Positions 1-10,541 of a stretch of DNA of 64,000 nt are shown piece by piece (positions within the stretch are counted from its first letter, which is position 1; the number at the start of each line of letters is the position of its first letter). The stretch is from Setomelanomma holmii (taxonomy: Eukaryota; Ascomycota; Dothideomycetes; Pleosporales; Phaeosphaeriaceae), in contig ML978156.1 of assembly GCA_010015745.1 (NCBI GenBank), forward strand, positions 665,635 through 729,634, given 5' to 3'. Under the pieces are notes generated by a model. It was not told where the DNA came from, searched no databases, and saw nothing but the letters and a program-made list of their open reading frames with translations. A program made the translations under genes and the position numbers.

Positions 1-184
1 TGGTATGGATGGCGTAGTCACGGTATTCGAGGTCGGCCAGGATCTTGGCGGCGTGGAGACGAGGGGCGAGGAGTGGAGTGGAGTCAAGAGACTAGTTAGC
101 CGGTTGGAGGGCGGTGGGGAGGTTAATGGAAAGTGAGACTTGACGTCAGCAGTCGTGCTTCGAGGTCCATGGAAATACTGTCAT
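1..184 (-). CDS. Probable 5' end of a gene cut by the window edge
   Basis: Reading leftward, bases 91 to 1 are open and read as a natural helix-like peptide containing AKILADLEYRDYAIHT. A TAG acceptor preceded by a CTAAC branch-like site lies at 94-92. A possible first exon is only ATG ACA (184-179), followed by a GTATTT donor at 178, giving an 87-nt intron and joining in phase 0. The product is not recognised because only about 30 residues are visible. The two-codon first exon is inference; the start may lie elsewhere. Confidence 0.3.
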
Positions 185-904
185 GTTGCAGAGGCTAAGG
201 TGCAGCATATTTGTGGCGTCCTGCGTTGCGTTGCGATGCTTTTACATACCCCATGAAGCGAAACAAGCGAAACCAAGCATTTGAATCATTTACCTGCGTG
301 CACACTACTGTCATGTAAGCCACCAATGTTCTAATTCTATTCCAAAATCGAATTCGCACAAATGCCGTCACACATCCAACGTTTTCGGCATCCTTGAGAT
401 GCGTGTCACGGCCTCCGGCATCCATGGTGGAGAGCCGACCACTTCGGGAAACGCAACAACGTCGAAGTACGGCAACGCTATGACACTTCAACCAACCACA
501 ATGCGGCAACGTTCTTCTTTCAGGAATAGCTGAGGCTGATCCGCAGGTATGCGGGTCAGATACGGGTGGCGTATGGGAATTACGTGAGCCTAGTTTTGGA
601 CGTCAAAGGTTCTTATACTGGGCTGAGCCAAGGACGATGGTGCTCGTTGGAAAGCTTCACGCGCCACGACTTGCTTACGACTACGATTGACGAATATCCT
701 TGGAAACGATTACAAGCAACCATACAACTCTCTGAGACGTGCTCTAGAAATTAATCGGCGACATCAAACCTCAGTCCGCAAGTTACTACATCATCTCAGC
801 CCCAATTCTCATCGCCATCAACGAATCATTACTGTTCAAACCATCACGCCTCGAGACTCCATCAGTTCATCACCTCAAATCACTCCCCACCACGATATAC
901 CAAA

Positions 905-1273
905 ATGCGCAAATCACTCCCTCTCCTCTCCCTCCTCGGCCTCACAGCCACAACCTCCGCGCAAACATCCTCCTGGGGCCAACCCTTCACCGTCGACAAC
1001 GGCGCCACATCCCAGGAAACTCTTCTTCCCACCAGTGTGCCCGCGATTCAAAGTCGCCTGCCGAGTGGGAGTGGTGTGAGTGTCAGTTTGAAGACGACGT
1101 TAAGTGGTGCAGCGAGCGGGAGTAGTGCTGCAAGTGGCAGTAGGACGGGATCAGCGACGGGGAGTGCAGCGGCGGTGCAGAGTTCGGGCGGTGCAGTGGA
1201 GGGCGTGAGGGTAGGGAGGAAGATGGGTTATGCGGGGGTATTGGCGGGGGCGGCTGGGGTTTTGTTCGTCTAA
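905..1273 (+). CDS. Small Ser/Gly-rich GPI-anchored-type secreted protein
   Basis: Intronless frame of 122 residues. Residues 1-19 form a signal peptide (Arg-Lys, then a Leu-rich core ending TSAQ). The middle is Ser/Gly/Ala/Thr-rich, with runs such as SGAASGSSAASGS. The last 15 residues are hydrophobic (YAGVLAGAAGVLFV) and follow a small-residue stretch, the layout of a GPI-attachment signal. Such proteins sit on the plasma membrane or in the wall of filamentous fungi. No enzymatic domain is seen. The start follows an ACCAAAATG context. A pyrimidine-rich leader lies at about 780-900. Confidence 0.65.
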   Translation: MRKSLPLLSLLGLTATTSAQTSSWGQPFTVDNGATSQETLLPTSVPAIQSRLPSGSGVSVSLKTTLSGAASGSSAASGSRTGSATGSAAAVQSSGGAVEGVRVGRKMGYAGVLAGAAGVLFV

Positions 1274-1685
1274 TAGGAGGATTGGGATCGGAGGGAGGTG
1301 AATTTGGGTGTGGGCGGAGGGTGGTTACGATGGATTGAGCGAGAGTCTTGAAAGAGGGAACGTCGGGACTATGAGGCTAACTGTTTCCAATGCATCAAAG
1401 ACTGTCGAAATGCAGGTTTGATGAATGCAGGATCCTGATTTCAGAGAAATGTGGGTTCGAGCTGGGAGTGGTCGTCAATGCTGCCGTGCGGTGGCTACAG
1501 TTCGTTGATTGTTTCCCAGTCAAATATCAATTGGATCCAAGAGCTAAAGTCTTCATCGCCATAAACCTACACATTCATTTCTGCGTCCAGGCTTTTTGGT
1601 GGTTTGGCTGTGCAGCATGTCCAGGTAGCTCCCATGGTCCGGGTCCGCCATGAGCATGTACTTGTCGCTGGAGATATCCACTCCC

Positions 1686-2482
1686 TTATAGTTCCCAAGC
1701 ATTCGCATTCGTTGCCAATTCTGCTTCGTTCACTCCTCCTGCCTGAAGCTTGGATGTCCTCCCTCTTTCTAGCTCAGCCTTTTCAACTTGTTCGGCCTCG
1801 CTCGTCCCCTTGTTTTTGCTCTTGCGATAGCGCAGGAACAGTAGCACGAAGATGCCAATCAGGACCAGGACGGCCACACTACCGATCACGGCGCCTGCTA
1901 TCAGGCCGGCTGAAGGACTGGAAGAGCCACCGCCGTCTGACGAGCTAGAGCTCGGGGACGACGACAGGAGGTTACCGTCGAAGTAGTCGCAGCTGTATTG
2001 CTTATGCTCGGCTGACCCATAGTTATATCCACCTGAGTAGTTCCTAGAGGTTGATTGGCTATTACACTAGACAAACTCGCAATCCGACTTGACAGTTCTG
2101 CGTCGGCGGCAAAATTGACTTGCGTTGGAGCAACTGCAGGCTGGCCTGTGACTACACCAAGAGAGTTTGTTTATTGTAAGAGGGTCGTCTGGAGAATTGC
2201 GTCGACGCTGGATGTAGTGGCAGCCTGACGGGGCCCACCCTGTCGTCGAACGATCGAATGCTCAAAGGCGGCTGATTTTACGGGAGTGTAGTGCTGCCGC
2301 ATCGACACTTCGACGATAGAGCGCTCATAATAGTAGGTCGAGCGGGTGCAGGCTGAGTGGATAGTGTATTGAACAGCAGCAGGATGGACGGTGACCTACA
2401 CTTGAGCCTGTATTTTTTCTTGATCTTGCGCGAAATCATAACCCCACAAAAGCGATGACAGCATCCACGAAGAAGGCAGCAT
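1686..2482 (-). pseudogene. Broken Ser-rich single-TM cell-surface protein (WSC/Mid2-like layout)
   Basis: From an ATG at 2482 one frame runs to about 1975. It is interrupted by an in-frame TAG at 2398-2396 and TAA at 2173-2171. The reading then needs a one-base shift at about 1970, inside a Thr/Ser stretch (TTSTVTS to SSSPSSSSS). After the shift come a Ser/Gly linker, one membrane helix with the fungal GLIAGAVIGSVAVLVLIG-type start (about 1905-1830), a basic stop-transfer RYRKSKNK and a 45-residue acidic tail ending at 1686. The Ser/Thr stalk plus single helix is the layout of fungal wall-stress sensors, but no WSC Cys pattern is visible. No plausible GT-AG intron removes the two stops. Both stops can arise from CAG/CAA by CpA to TpA change. 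Confidence 0.6.
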
Positions 2483-2611
2483 GGTTATTGTTCGAAAGGC
2501 GGGAGTCGTCGACAAGGCTGAAGAAAGGAGCTGGTAGCGCTTTTAAAGGTTGATCAGATGGCGCGGCGAGTAGCGCCCTACATGCAAGACGGGAGGATCT
2601 TGCACTGATAT

Positions 2612-3420
2612 TTGTCGAATGTTTCAAAATGTAGCCTCGAACGGGGATATGCCATAGCATGGCTGCATCAGGCTGTAGGACTTCTCGATGCAATCACCGA
2701 TACCTTCATGGAAGATGTCGGCATCACACAGTTCCAGTTCAACGTCGGCCAGCAGCTGCTCTCACTTGGAATCGTCATCTTCGAGATTCCATTAATGATG
2801 ATCCTCTATAAGGTGCGGTTGCCATCAAGAATCTCAGGAAAGCGAGTTGGCTGACCGCAAAGACTGGTCGAACCAGGAAAGTGGCTTACACTACAGCTCT
2901 TTCTGTTCGGGCTCATCAGTACTTTTCAAGCCTGGCAAAGAAATACTCAAGTTACCTTGCGACTCGATTTCTTCTCGGTATGACGGAAAGTGGGTATATT
3001 TCAGGCGGCCTATGGACACTTTCAACCTGGTACACTCGCCAGTAGACCGCGAAGCGGACCATGATCTTTTTCTTTGGGAACCAGCTTGGACAGGCCTCGA
3101 CCAATTTGATCGCCTATGGTAGGTCGAGTGAAATTATATACCTATATTTATGACTAATTGGTTCAAGTGATTCTACATATGAAAGGCGTCGCCGGCTACC
3201 CTGGCTGGTTCTGGCTGTTCGTCATCATGGGCAGCTTCACGATTGCAAGCGGCATATTCATGGGCTTCTGCCTACCTGACTCGATCGAGAACCTGCGCAA
3301 CTTGTCCCTGCCTAAATTCAAGCTCTCCACCGATCGCGAATTGCACATATTGCGTAGCCGTGTCACGCTCGATGGCAGTCAGAAGTCAGGCAGAAAGCAA
3401 CATATCAAAAGTGAGATCGC
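2612..3420 (+). pseudogene. Broken MFS transporter fragment, Dal5/allantoate permease-like
   Basis: The N-terminal half of an anion:cation symporter (Dal5/TNA1-type) is recognisable. DTFMEDVGITQFQFNVGQQ and the first helices lie at about 2690-2812. An intron-like GT-AG segment follows (2813-2862). The LFGLISTFQAWQ segment reaches about 2935. A one-base deletion at about 2940 changes frame to YLATRFLLGMTESGY, and an in-frame TAG sits at 3043-3045 before the TAKRTMIFFFGNQLGQ loop. After a second GT-AG intron-like stretch (about 3120-3168), HMKGVAGYPGWFWLFVIMG and the FCLPDS loop follow. Homology stops near 3410, so helices 7-12 are missing. The start is also missing. This is a relic, not a functional permease. 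Confidence 0.75.
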
Positions 3421-3858
3421 TGTTGTCCGCGGCCGGCACAGCCAGATCGCAACAAATGCCGCTGAACGATATATTGTGTTCATCAGGCGAACCTGTCTTC
3501 CACGCTCTAACAAGTCTTCTTGATTGATACAGATCGAGTCAGCCCAGAACAACAATTTGTGGGCCCGAGCGAATTTGAAGATGGCGTGAACAGCCTCGGC
3601 CAAATTCACCATAACATTGACTTCGGTTCCATCAACCTGTAAGCTACGCGAAAGGTCCGAGTAGCCCTAGGTATAGGACAGCGCTATGTATGGCGGGGCC
3701 TTCCCGACCTCAATGGTGCAAAGGGCGCAATCTGGCTGCAGCCCGGGGAGGACATGGATCAGCCTTATCGAACGCTGAGATGGGAGTGGCCGATACGCAA
3801 AGCTGGTGCTTTTCTTCGTTGATGATCTGTCTATTACGCTATCCTGCCTTGTCTTCAT
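3379..3858 (-). pseudogene. Broken HET (heterokaryon incompatibility) domain gene
   Basis: ATG at 3858, then PLPSQRSIRLIHVLPGLQ and IEVGKAPPYIALSYT, the first HET motif. The next codon, where the family has its invariant Trp (SYxWG), is TAG at 3669-3667. The same frame continues past it through AEAVHAIFKFARAHKLLFWADSICINQED-type motif 2 and the RxxQVRLMxxIY motif, ending near 3415 where MFS homology from the opposite strand begins; the frame stops at 3379. HET proteins trigger cell death on non-self recognition. A single TGG to TAG change disrupts the preserved part, and the C-terminal region is lost. The TpG to TpA change has the RIP pattern. Confidence 0.8.
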
Positions 3859-4018
3859 AGTTACGAGATTCTGTGGGCAGTGTGGTGGTAGTGAGACAAG
3901 ATATCAGCGAACTCATTCTTTGGTTTCAACTGGATATCATGAGGCTGGACTGCGCCACTCGGCAACGGCAGGTTGGCAACTAATCAGCTGCAGAACATCT
4001 TGCTGTATCCGGCACAGA

Positions 4019-5356
4019 TCAACTTGACGAAAGCACTTTGCTCTGCAACGAGCAGAGCTCTACGATCGTACTCACGTTGCTGATCTCCTGATGGCTCGCA
4101 CCAAGACGTTGTTTAGCAAACTCGTTCGTTGATACCTCGGCGTCCATAGCTGTCTTTCCCCAAGCTGCAACGTCCTTAGAACCCGCTGGAAGAAGGTGAC
4201 TTTCGCCAGAGAGACGTAGCAATGCCTCTTCAATAATCTGATCTGCGGAGCTGATCTGGTTCTGAAGGTAGACAGACTGTTGCAGCAAAGAGCGCTCAGC
4301 ATTGGCAACCTGGGTGAGATGAGGAAAGTGAGGAAGGAGCTTTGCAATCGTCATTTGCTGTTGAGCATTGGCCGGCAACTCCTTGGGTCCATCGTTCTGG
4401 GCCGCTCTTTGTTCGTCCTCTGGCATGACTGGAGACTGCTGGAGATTGGTGTAATTTTGAACGAGCCTAGCTCGAGCTTTCATGTACTCGTCGTAAGCAT
4501 TTCGAACTCTTTCTTCTGCCGACTCCATATTGAATTGTTTCGCGTCGTTGACAGGTCGCTTGATCGGCGAAGCATCTTCCAGAAACACTGAGTCTTCCTC
4601 CATCTTGGCGAGCTCAAGTTGCACCCACTCCACAATCTCATCTCGTGCACACTCCAAGGCAAAAACCTGCTGCTGCAACCGTGGCAGCTGGTGAGACTTT
4701 GCTTGTGCATCTGTCCGTGCAGCCTTTGCCCTGTCTAAACTCGAACGTGCGTCTAGCACTTCTTGCTTCAGCTTGAAAAGGTAAGTCTGGTCGTCCTGAG
4801 CCTGTGAGAGCTGATCCAGTCTTTCTGCAGGTAGGCTGGATTGCTGTCCAATGGATTCTTCGACAAGAGTTCTCAGATCTTGAGGGGAATGCGAAGGCCG
4901 CGCCAACAGAAGTTTTTCCAATGAACCCTGTACGACTTGCAACTCTGCTTGACGGCGACGCTGCCGGAGAAGTGTTACATAGCCCTGCGTGCTTCCATTG
5001 TCATAGTCGGCTTGAGACTGTGGAGGGTTTTCATCGATGTGTCTTTGCTGCATATCTTTAAGCGCGGCCTGAAGCTTCCGGTGCTTAGCCTGTGCCTGAT
5101 GACGGGCTCGTAAAGCCAGGAGATAATCCAGACGGAAGCCCTTCAATCCCGGCGGATTTGTGGAGACCGCCGAAATGCCATGGGGACTCTCATGACTGAG
5201 ATGTTGGCTTTTTGTCTCGACGCTGACAGGACGCAGACTGGCTGTCAGATACTTCAAAAGCGTTCTTCGTATCTTGAGTGTCTCTTCGCGGGAATTAATA
5301 CAGGACGAGAGCGCTCTGTCCACCTCCAAGATAGGACAAGGTGTTGTCGCGGGCAT
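4019..5356 (-). CDS. Coiled-coil protein of unknown function
   Basis: A frame open from 5590, with the first well-placed Met at 5356 (MPATTPCPILEVDRAL), gives 445 residues. The upstream 78 codons lack conserved character, so 5356 is preferred. Most of the protein is Gln/Leu/Glu-rich and predicted helical or coiled coil. Heptad-like stretches lie around residues 95-130 (ALRARHQAQAKHRKLQ), 185-245 and 250-320, with a further helical part near the C-terminus. No catalytic motif is seen. It may be a structural, spindle or cytoskeletal component, but I do not recognise a named family. A strong GTGAGT donor at 4075 and a GCAG acceptor at 3988 could replace the last 18 codons by a 16-residue exon ending at 3937. 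Confidence 0.6.
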   Translation of the reverse strand: MPATTPCPILEVDRALSSCINSREETLKIRRTLLKYLTASLRPVSVETKSQHLSHESPHGISAVSTNPPGLKGFRLDYLLALRARHQAQAKHRKLQAALKDMQQRHIDENPPQSQADYDNGSTQGYVTLLRQRRRQAELQVVQGSLEKLLLARPSHSPQDLRTLVEESIGQQSSLPAERLDQLSQAQDDQTYLFKLKQEVLDARSSLDRAKAARTDAQAKSHQLPRLQQQVFALECARDEIVEWVQLELAKMEEDSVFLEDASPIKRPVNDAKQFNMESAEERVRNAYDEYMKARARLVQNYTNLQQSPVMPEDEQRAAQNDGPKELPANAQQQMTIAKLLPHFPHLTQVANAERSLLQQSVYLQNQISSADQIIEEALLRLSGESHLLPAGSKDVAAWGKTAMDAEVSTNEFAKQRLGASHQEISNVSTIVELCSLQSKVLSSS

Positions 5357-7121
5357 GTTGGATGTCCGTTTGATTCTGTGCGGCCCAAACCTATGACGAG
5401 ATCTGAAAGATGAGGTCGAGAACGTCTGGGGCGACAACCTCGTAGGCAAGACACAGGTCGTCCTTCGACGGAACTTGGGGCTGATGAAGAGTGAGGATAG
5501 ACAATCTTGGCTTGTTTGTGCGACCGTTTTGCTCGGACCTTCCCAATGCGCTAGCGCAAAACGCGAGAACACGTGCTGCTCACTCGACACTACCTGCGAC
5601 CCTTGATCGCGAGATCTCGTACTGCCATGCCGTATACTGAGCAGAACACAAAATCGATTTCCAAGGTCTTGGATGCCTTGAGGTGCTTATATATTGATGA
5701 CCATAATAGTCCAGAGCTGCTCTGACCTGTCATGCAAATGTGGTCTCTGTCACCAAGATTTTAAATGTGTGGCCTCAGATTCGATACTCCTTGATTTACC
5801 AACGGTTCGAATAATATCATTCGTCGGCTTCAGATGTCTTTACGGTGCATAGCACAACCTCCTACGAGATCGTCTTCTACGCATTAGTGGGCTTCAAGTG
5901 GTGCAATTCTGAAGTGGGCGAGTGGAAATTGCAAGGTTGAAGCTGGACCTCGGAACCACTTCTCGTGATGTTTCATAGATGAGCGAGACAATCCAACAAC
6001 AACGAGCAACCACCAGTCGATCCTGTCAAGTATTGTCACCAATTCTCGCCGATGGTGCATTGGCTGCGCCGAACTCGGGGCTGTGATTTCCGATCGTGTG
6101 CGAGGCGCAAGGGTGCTTTTCGAAATTGCAGAGGACGAACAGTATTGCTTGTCTAACATGTGAAACCCGCAGACACGCGAAAATTGGACGGTATTGTCAG
6201 TCCTTGTGGTCAGGCGTCAAAGGTAGGGCAAATAAGGAAGTGATTTGTCTTCTTTTCGATGGAGTTTTCGTAGCAAATATCAACATGAGGGAATGACCAA
6301 TGTCTGCAACCAAGTGTCCATGCGAGGCGCCTTGAGTGTGATCGCAGGAGGGCAAGATGGGGTGGGGATTTATGCGTGTCCAGAGACGGCGCGTCAACGC
6401 GGAAGCGTGCCCCGCCAAGCTAGACGCGTCTTAATGGTCATCGTTCAGGGGACAACAGATCAGCGCAAAAAGCACGGTGCTTTGCTGGACCCTCGGGAGC
6501 AGCACGCAGCTACTCGGCGCAATGAAGTGACAAGCAAAATAGTATAGAAGACATACAGCAAGGGCGATGAAGGTGTCACACACCGGACCCACGTCATTGC
6601 GGTGAGTGACGCGACGGGGACAACGCATCAGGTTGCCGAACCAATTGAGGCCATGCACAGAGGTTCAATTGCCGGGCGCTGTGTTGGCGGACCAGGGTCG
6701 CGATACGAAAAGTGGCCTGCACATGCATGAGGAAAGAGCCAGTGCACAGCGCGTGGTGGCTCTTTCCTAGCATTTTAAGGTTGGTCCACAGGTGTCTTGG
6801 CTTGCAGGGGAACACCAGTAATTGGACCTTCTGCGCATCTTATTTCGCTTCAGTCCCAAAGGAGGGCCTGCCTTCAGGGCATCTTCCTCACGCTTCCCCT
6901 TTTACCCTAGCACGCTCAGAAGTTGCTTGAGCCTTGCGAAGAATTGCGCTGCTCGACGACCTTCACCACCCTCACCTTACGCGGCAATTGCATAGTGACG
7001 TCGACCGTGCATCTGTCACCCACCTTGCGCGCGAGCACCAACACGCAACACCCCCGTCGCTCGACTCTGCCGGAAACGAATGCAGCCCGGGCCGCCCTGA
7101 GCCTCCCCGCGCCGTTGCAGC
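5357..7121. other. Intergenic region, no gene seen
   Basis: About 1.8 kb between the divergent coiled-coil gene and the Msb1 gene. Frames are short, lack family features and overlap each other on both strands. From about 6830 the sequence becomes pyrimidine- and GC-rich, as expected for the Msb1 promoter and 5' leader. Confidence 0.6.
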
Positions 7122-10100
7122 ATGCCGTTCTTCAAGAACGTCTTCAAGTCAAGAGAAGGCCCTCGGTCTGCCTCGAAGGCAGGTCACTACGATGAGCCCG
7201 TTGCGCCGCCGAAACCGCGCTGGGAGGAGTCCTGGACGCGCAAAGATGTGGCGCCCGAGGAGATTCAAGAGCTGATACACATCTGCACACAAGAAATGAA
7301 GTCAAGAGGCATGTACACCTACCGCGCAGCACGCTTGGTCGCTGTTACTAACACGCGACTAGCACTGGATATGCCCTTTGTGCTTCTCCCCTTCCGCCCA
7401 ACGTCTGATACGAGCGCCTCACGTAACTTTGTGCGCAACTTTTTCAAGTCGGCCTACGAAGGCAATCGACAATACAGCGGCGAAGGTTTGGCTACTGAAA
7501 TGCGCCTCACTGAGCCATTGGTAAGGACACTGGCACAGGCATGGCAGTGTGGTCATGCTAACGTGCGACAGACCCTCTGCAGTATCATCAAGTGGTGTTG
7601 GAGCCGGTTACCGGGCGGCGTTGTGACCTGGGACGCGTACGAGCTCTTCCGAATTGGCGAGTCTGGTATGCTCAATGCTCGATGCAGTTCTTATTCCTCC
7701 ATTCTAAGTATACCACAGATTCGAACTACGCTCGACATGCCTTTGACACATTCATCCCTCTCAGCGTGGAGTCGGAAGCCCGCAAGCGCATCATCTTCGA
7801 TTTCTTCGACTTGTTATCCGCCGTTGCGGCTCGAGGCAAGACCAATGGCATGGGCGGCAGGAAATTGTCACGCTTAGCCGGCTGGTGGGCTTTCGAATTC
7901 GTCGAAGACGGAAAAGGTTTTGACGGTGGCTACCGCACTTGGGAGAAGTGGGTATACCAACTTCTGTTACGGACGGTCAACATGCTAATACGTCCACAGG
8001 GCTGCCGATGCTGCGAGTCATCTTTTCTTCGCCTACCTCCGCTCGTTGTCGCCAGAGTCGAATACGGTCGGCGGTATCTCCACACTACCACGATCGCTCC
8101 AATCGCTCCTCTCGCAGACCGAGTATCCGCCGCAGACACCCACTCTGATGCAGACGCGCACCACGAAAGTGGTCATGATCGTTGATTCTGTTTCACCCAC
8201 GCCATTCTCGCTTTTGCGTCGGGCGAAGCACTTCGAATATCGCGACGACGACGCAGCATTGCAGCAGTTTTCAGCATATGAAGATACCGTGAAGGCGCTG
8301 ACCGACGAGTGTCGCAGAGTTCTCGAATGCATCTCTTCTGCCAACCAGTCTACCTCATCACCAGAAGCAACTACGCCTGATCCCTCGTGGTCGAGATTCG
8401 AGGACTTTGGGTTTTCTGGGCTAATCGACAGCTCTGCAAGCAGCGCCAACGGTACATCCACAGCGGGCAGTCCGCGGGAGTTTTCCAGCTTGCGATCCGG
8501 ACCCCGCTCGAAGACCACAAACTACGGTCGCCCGACGACACCTTCTTGGGCAGATTTCCTATCTTCTGGGTTCGCAGATGAGAACAACCACACCTCACCA
8601 AATACTTTGCTACTGCCAACGCAGAAGCTCCCCCCGCTCGGTGACGCAGCACGCGTGCATAGCTCCCAGTCCCACATGCGCAATGGACTGCAGGCTGAAG
8701 AGGATCTCGAGCCCGGTGAGCTTGCAAGCATAACGCAATTTGACCTGGACGAGACATTCTGGTGGGTATGGATGATCAGCTTGGCTAGCGAAGAGACCAC
8801 AGAGCGCAAAGCTGCATTCGGTCGATGCACGTTGATCGAAACACGAATTCAGGGTGCGAAATGGCTTGTGATGGAGGAACAAGTCAAAGGCGCCTCTCCA
8901 GGGCCGGAAGAAGGCGCGTACATTGCAGAAAAGAAGTCCAAGTTCAGCTTTACCAGACGAGGGCGTCTGGGTCGGAGGAAGTCCACAGGGAAGAAGCCAA
9001 CTCCGGTCGCAAAGGACCCGTACAATCGCACGACAACGAACACGCCTATGAGCAAAACAAGCATTGGTCCAGACCAGCACGCAAAGATTCAGGCTGCCGC
9101 CGCACGGCTCGCACAGAATGAGAGGGATCGCAAGGAGTCGGAGCAATTCGCGCAACGAAGAGGGAGGCAGGAGGACACAACTTCGGTCAAAACGAACAGC
9201 GTTCTGACTCTGCAACCACATTTGTTGAGTGAAGCCGGTCCAGCTATGAAGTGGGATAAGAAGTTTGGAGAGGGTGCGAATGATCGGGTCGCGCTGCGGG
9301 CGCAATATCTCGGCGATATTTCCGCAGGCAAAGGTTCCAGGGATAACCTCTTGACGGTTGCGAATGGTCGTATGTCACCTCTGCCACCGGAACTTTCGAA
9401 CCGCGACCTTCCGGCGCTTCCAAAATCTGAAATGGGTACTCCCACAGCGCCACGAGAGCCTTCGCACTCGCCAGCTCGCTTCGAGAGTATCGCCACGCCA
9501 ACAGCCGAAGCCTCCTCTGTAACGCCTATACCTTGGCCGAATGACTCGCCCACTGCGACTCCATTGCCGGAAGACAAGCCCTTCCCTCCGCTTAACACGG
9601 TTGATCATCCAGCTCTGCGAAAGGATGTGCCTGAGCGTAAGCCAGTGTTATCGCCTCAGGCGCCCATTGCAGCTCCACCCGTCGTGCGTGCCAGCGGCGA
9701 GAAAGCACACGCACCAGAGAAGAAGTCGCCGCCAAACAAGCTTAAGAAGAAGGAGGGTGGAGGCTTTAGGAAGCTGTTCGGTCGCAAGAAGCACGAAGCA
9801 CCCGCAACCACTGCTCCTACTCAGGTTCGGGAATCGGAAGATTACCAGGTACAGACGCATGCTGCAGAACCCGATCGGAGTGTATCTCGCTTCGAGGACC
9901 ATCAGCCACAAATTCGAGAGCCATCGCCGGCTCCAAGCGTGGAAAAGCCCGAGCCTTTACGTTCTCCATCTCCACCATACGAACACAGCCCGGTTGTATC
10001 TTCGAATGGGTTTGTTGATTCACGCAAGCCCAGTCCTCCACTAGTGCCTGGCAGTGCTGCGCAAGAGCAGCAACAAGCTGATCATGCCTTCTTGCGCTTC

Positions 10101-10541
10101 GACCAGGGTCCCATGGATGATATGCCAGCTTTTGTTCCAGACGACGACAGTGACGATGACGCCGCCGCCGCACCGAATGTTGCTCGCCGACAAGCACCGC
10201 ACTATAATGAGCCTCCAAGCCCAGTCACTCCGACACCGTACGCTGCGCACAATCGTGACGATATATCCGAGGAGTCGATCACGCTTAAGACCGATTCTGT
10301 ACCGACCACGGATCGATGGGCGCAAATTAGGAAGAATGCAGCCGAACGTGCAGCCAGACTGAGCGAAGAGCAGTCTCGACGCAGTCGCAGTCAGAGCCAG
10401 AGCCAAAGGACAGACGAAGGAGAGACGAGTGGTGAGGAGACGATCGAAAGCCGTGTGGCGCGTATCAAGGCTCGCGTAGCCGAACTGACTGGCAATGTCG
10501 ACGGCCAGCCATCGAGTTACAACTCGGGAGCGATGCGATAG
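7122..10541 (+). CDS. msb1: Morphogenesis protein Msb1 (Msb1/Mug8 domain)
   Basis: Five exons: 7122-7308, 7363-7520, 7572-7665, 7719-7947, 8000-10541 (1069 residues). The Msb1/Mug8 domain fills roughly residues 25-330: ALDMPFVLLPFRPTSD, RNFVRNFFKSAYEGNRQYSG, KWCWSRLPGGVVTWDAYELF, FDFFDLLSAVAARGK, KLSRLAGWWAFE, VVMIVDSVSPTPFALLRR-like. In yeast, Msb1 links Cdc42/Bem1 polarity to Rho1-Pkc1 signalling at growth sites. The C-terminal two thirds is disordered and Ser/Pro-rich, with a basic patch (KKKEGGGFRKLFGRKK, about residues 800-815) that may bind membrane. Intron 1 appears to use a GC donor (G^GCATGT) with a TACTAAC branch site. Introns 1 and 2 (54 and 51 nt) are multiples of three without stops. 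Other introns are 53 and 52 nt. Confidence 0.9.

Noticed and set aside
5790..5820. A GGTTCGAAT phrase resembling a tRNA B-box
   Set aside because: It is not followed by CC, and no A-box or cloverleaf arms are present around it.
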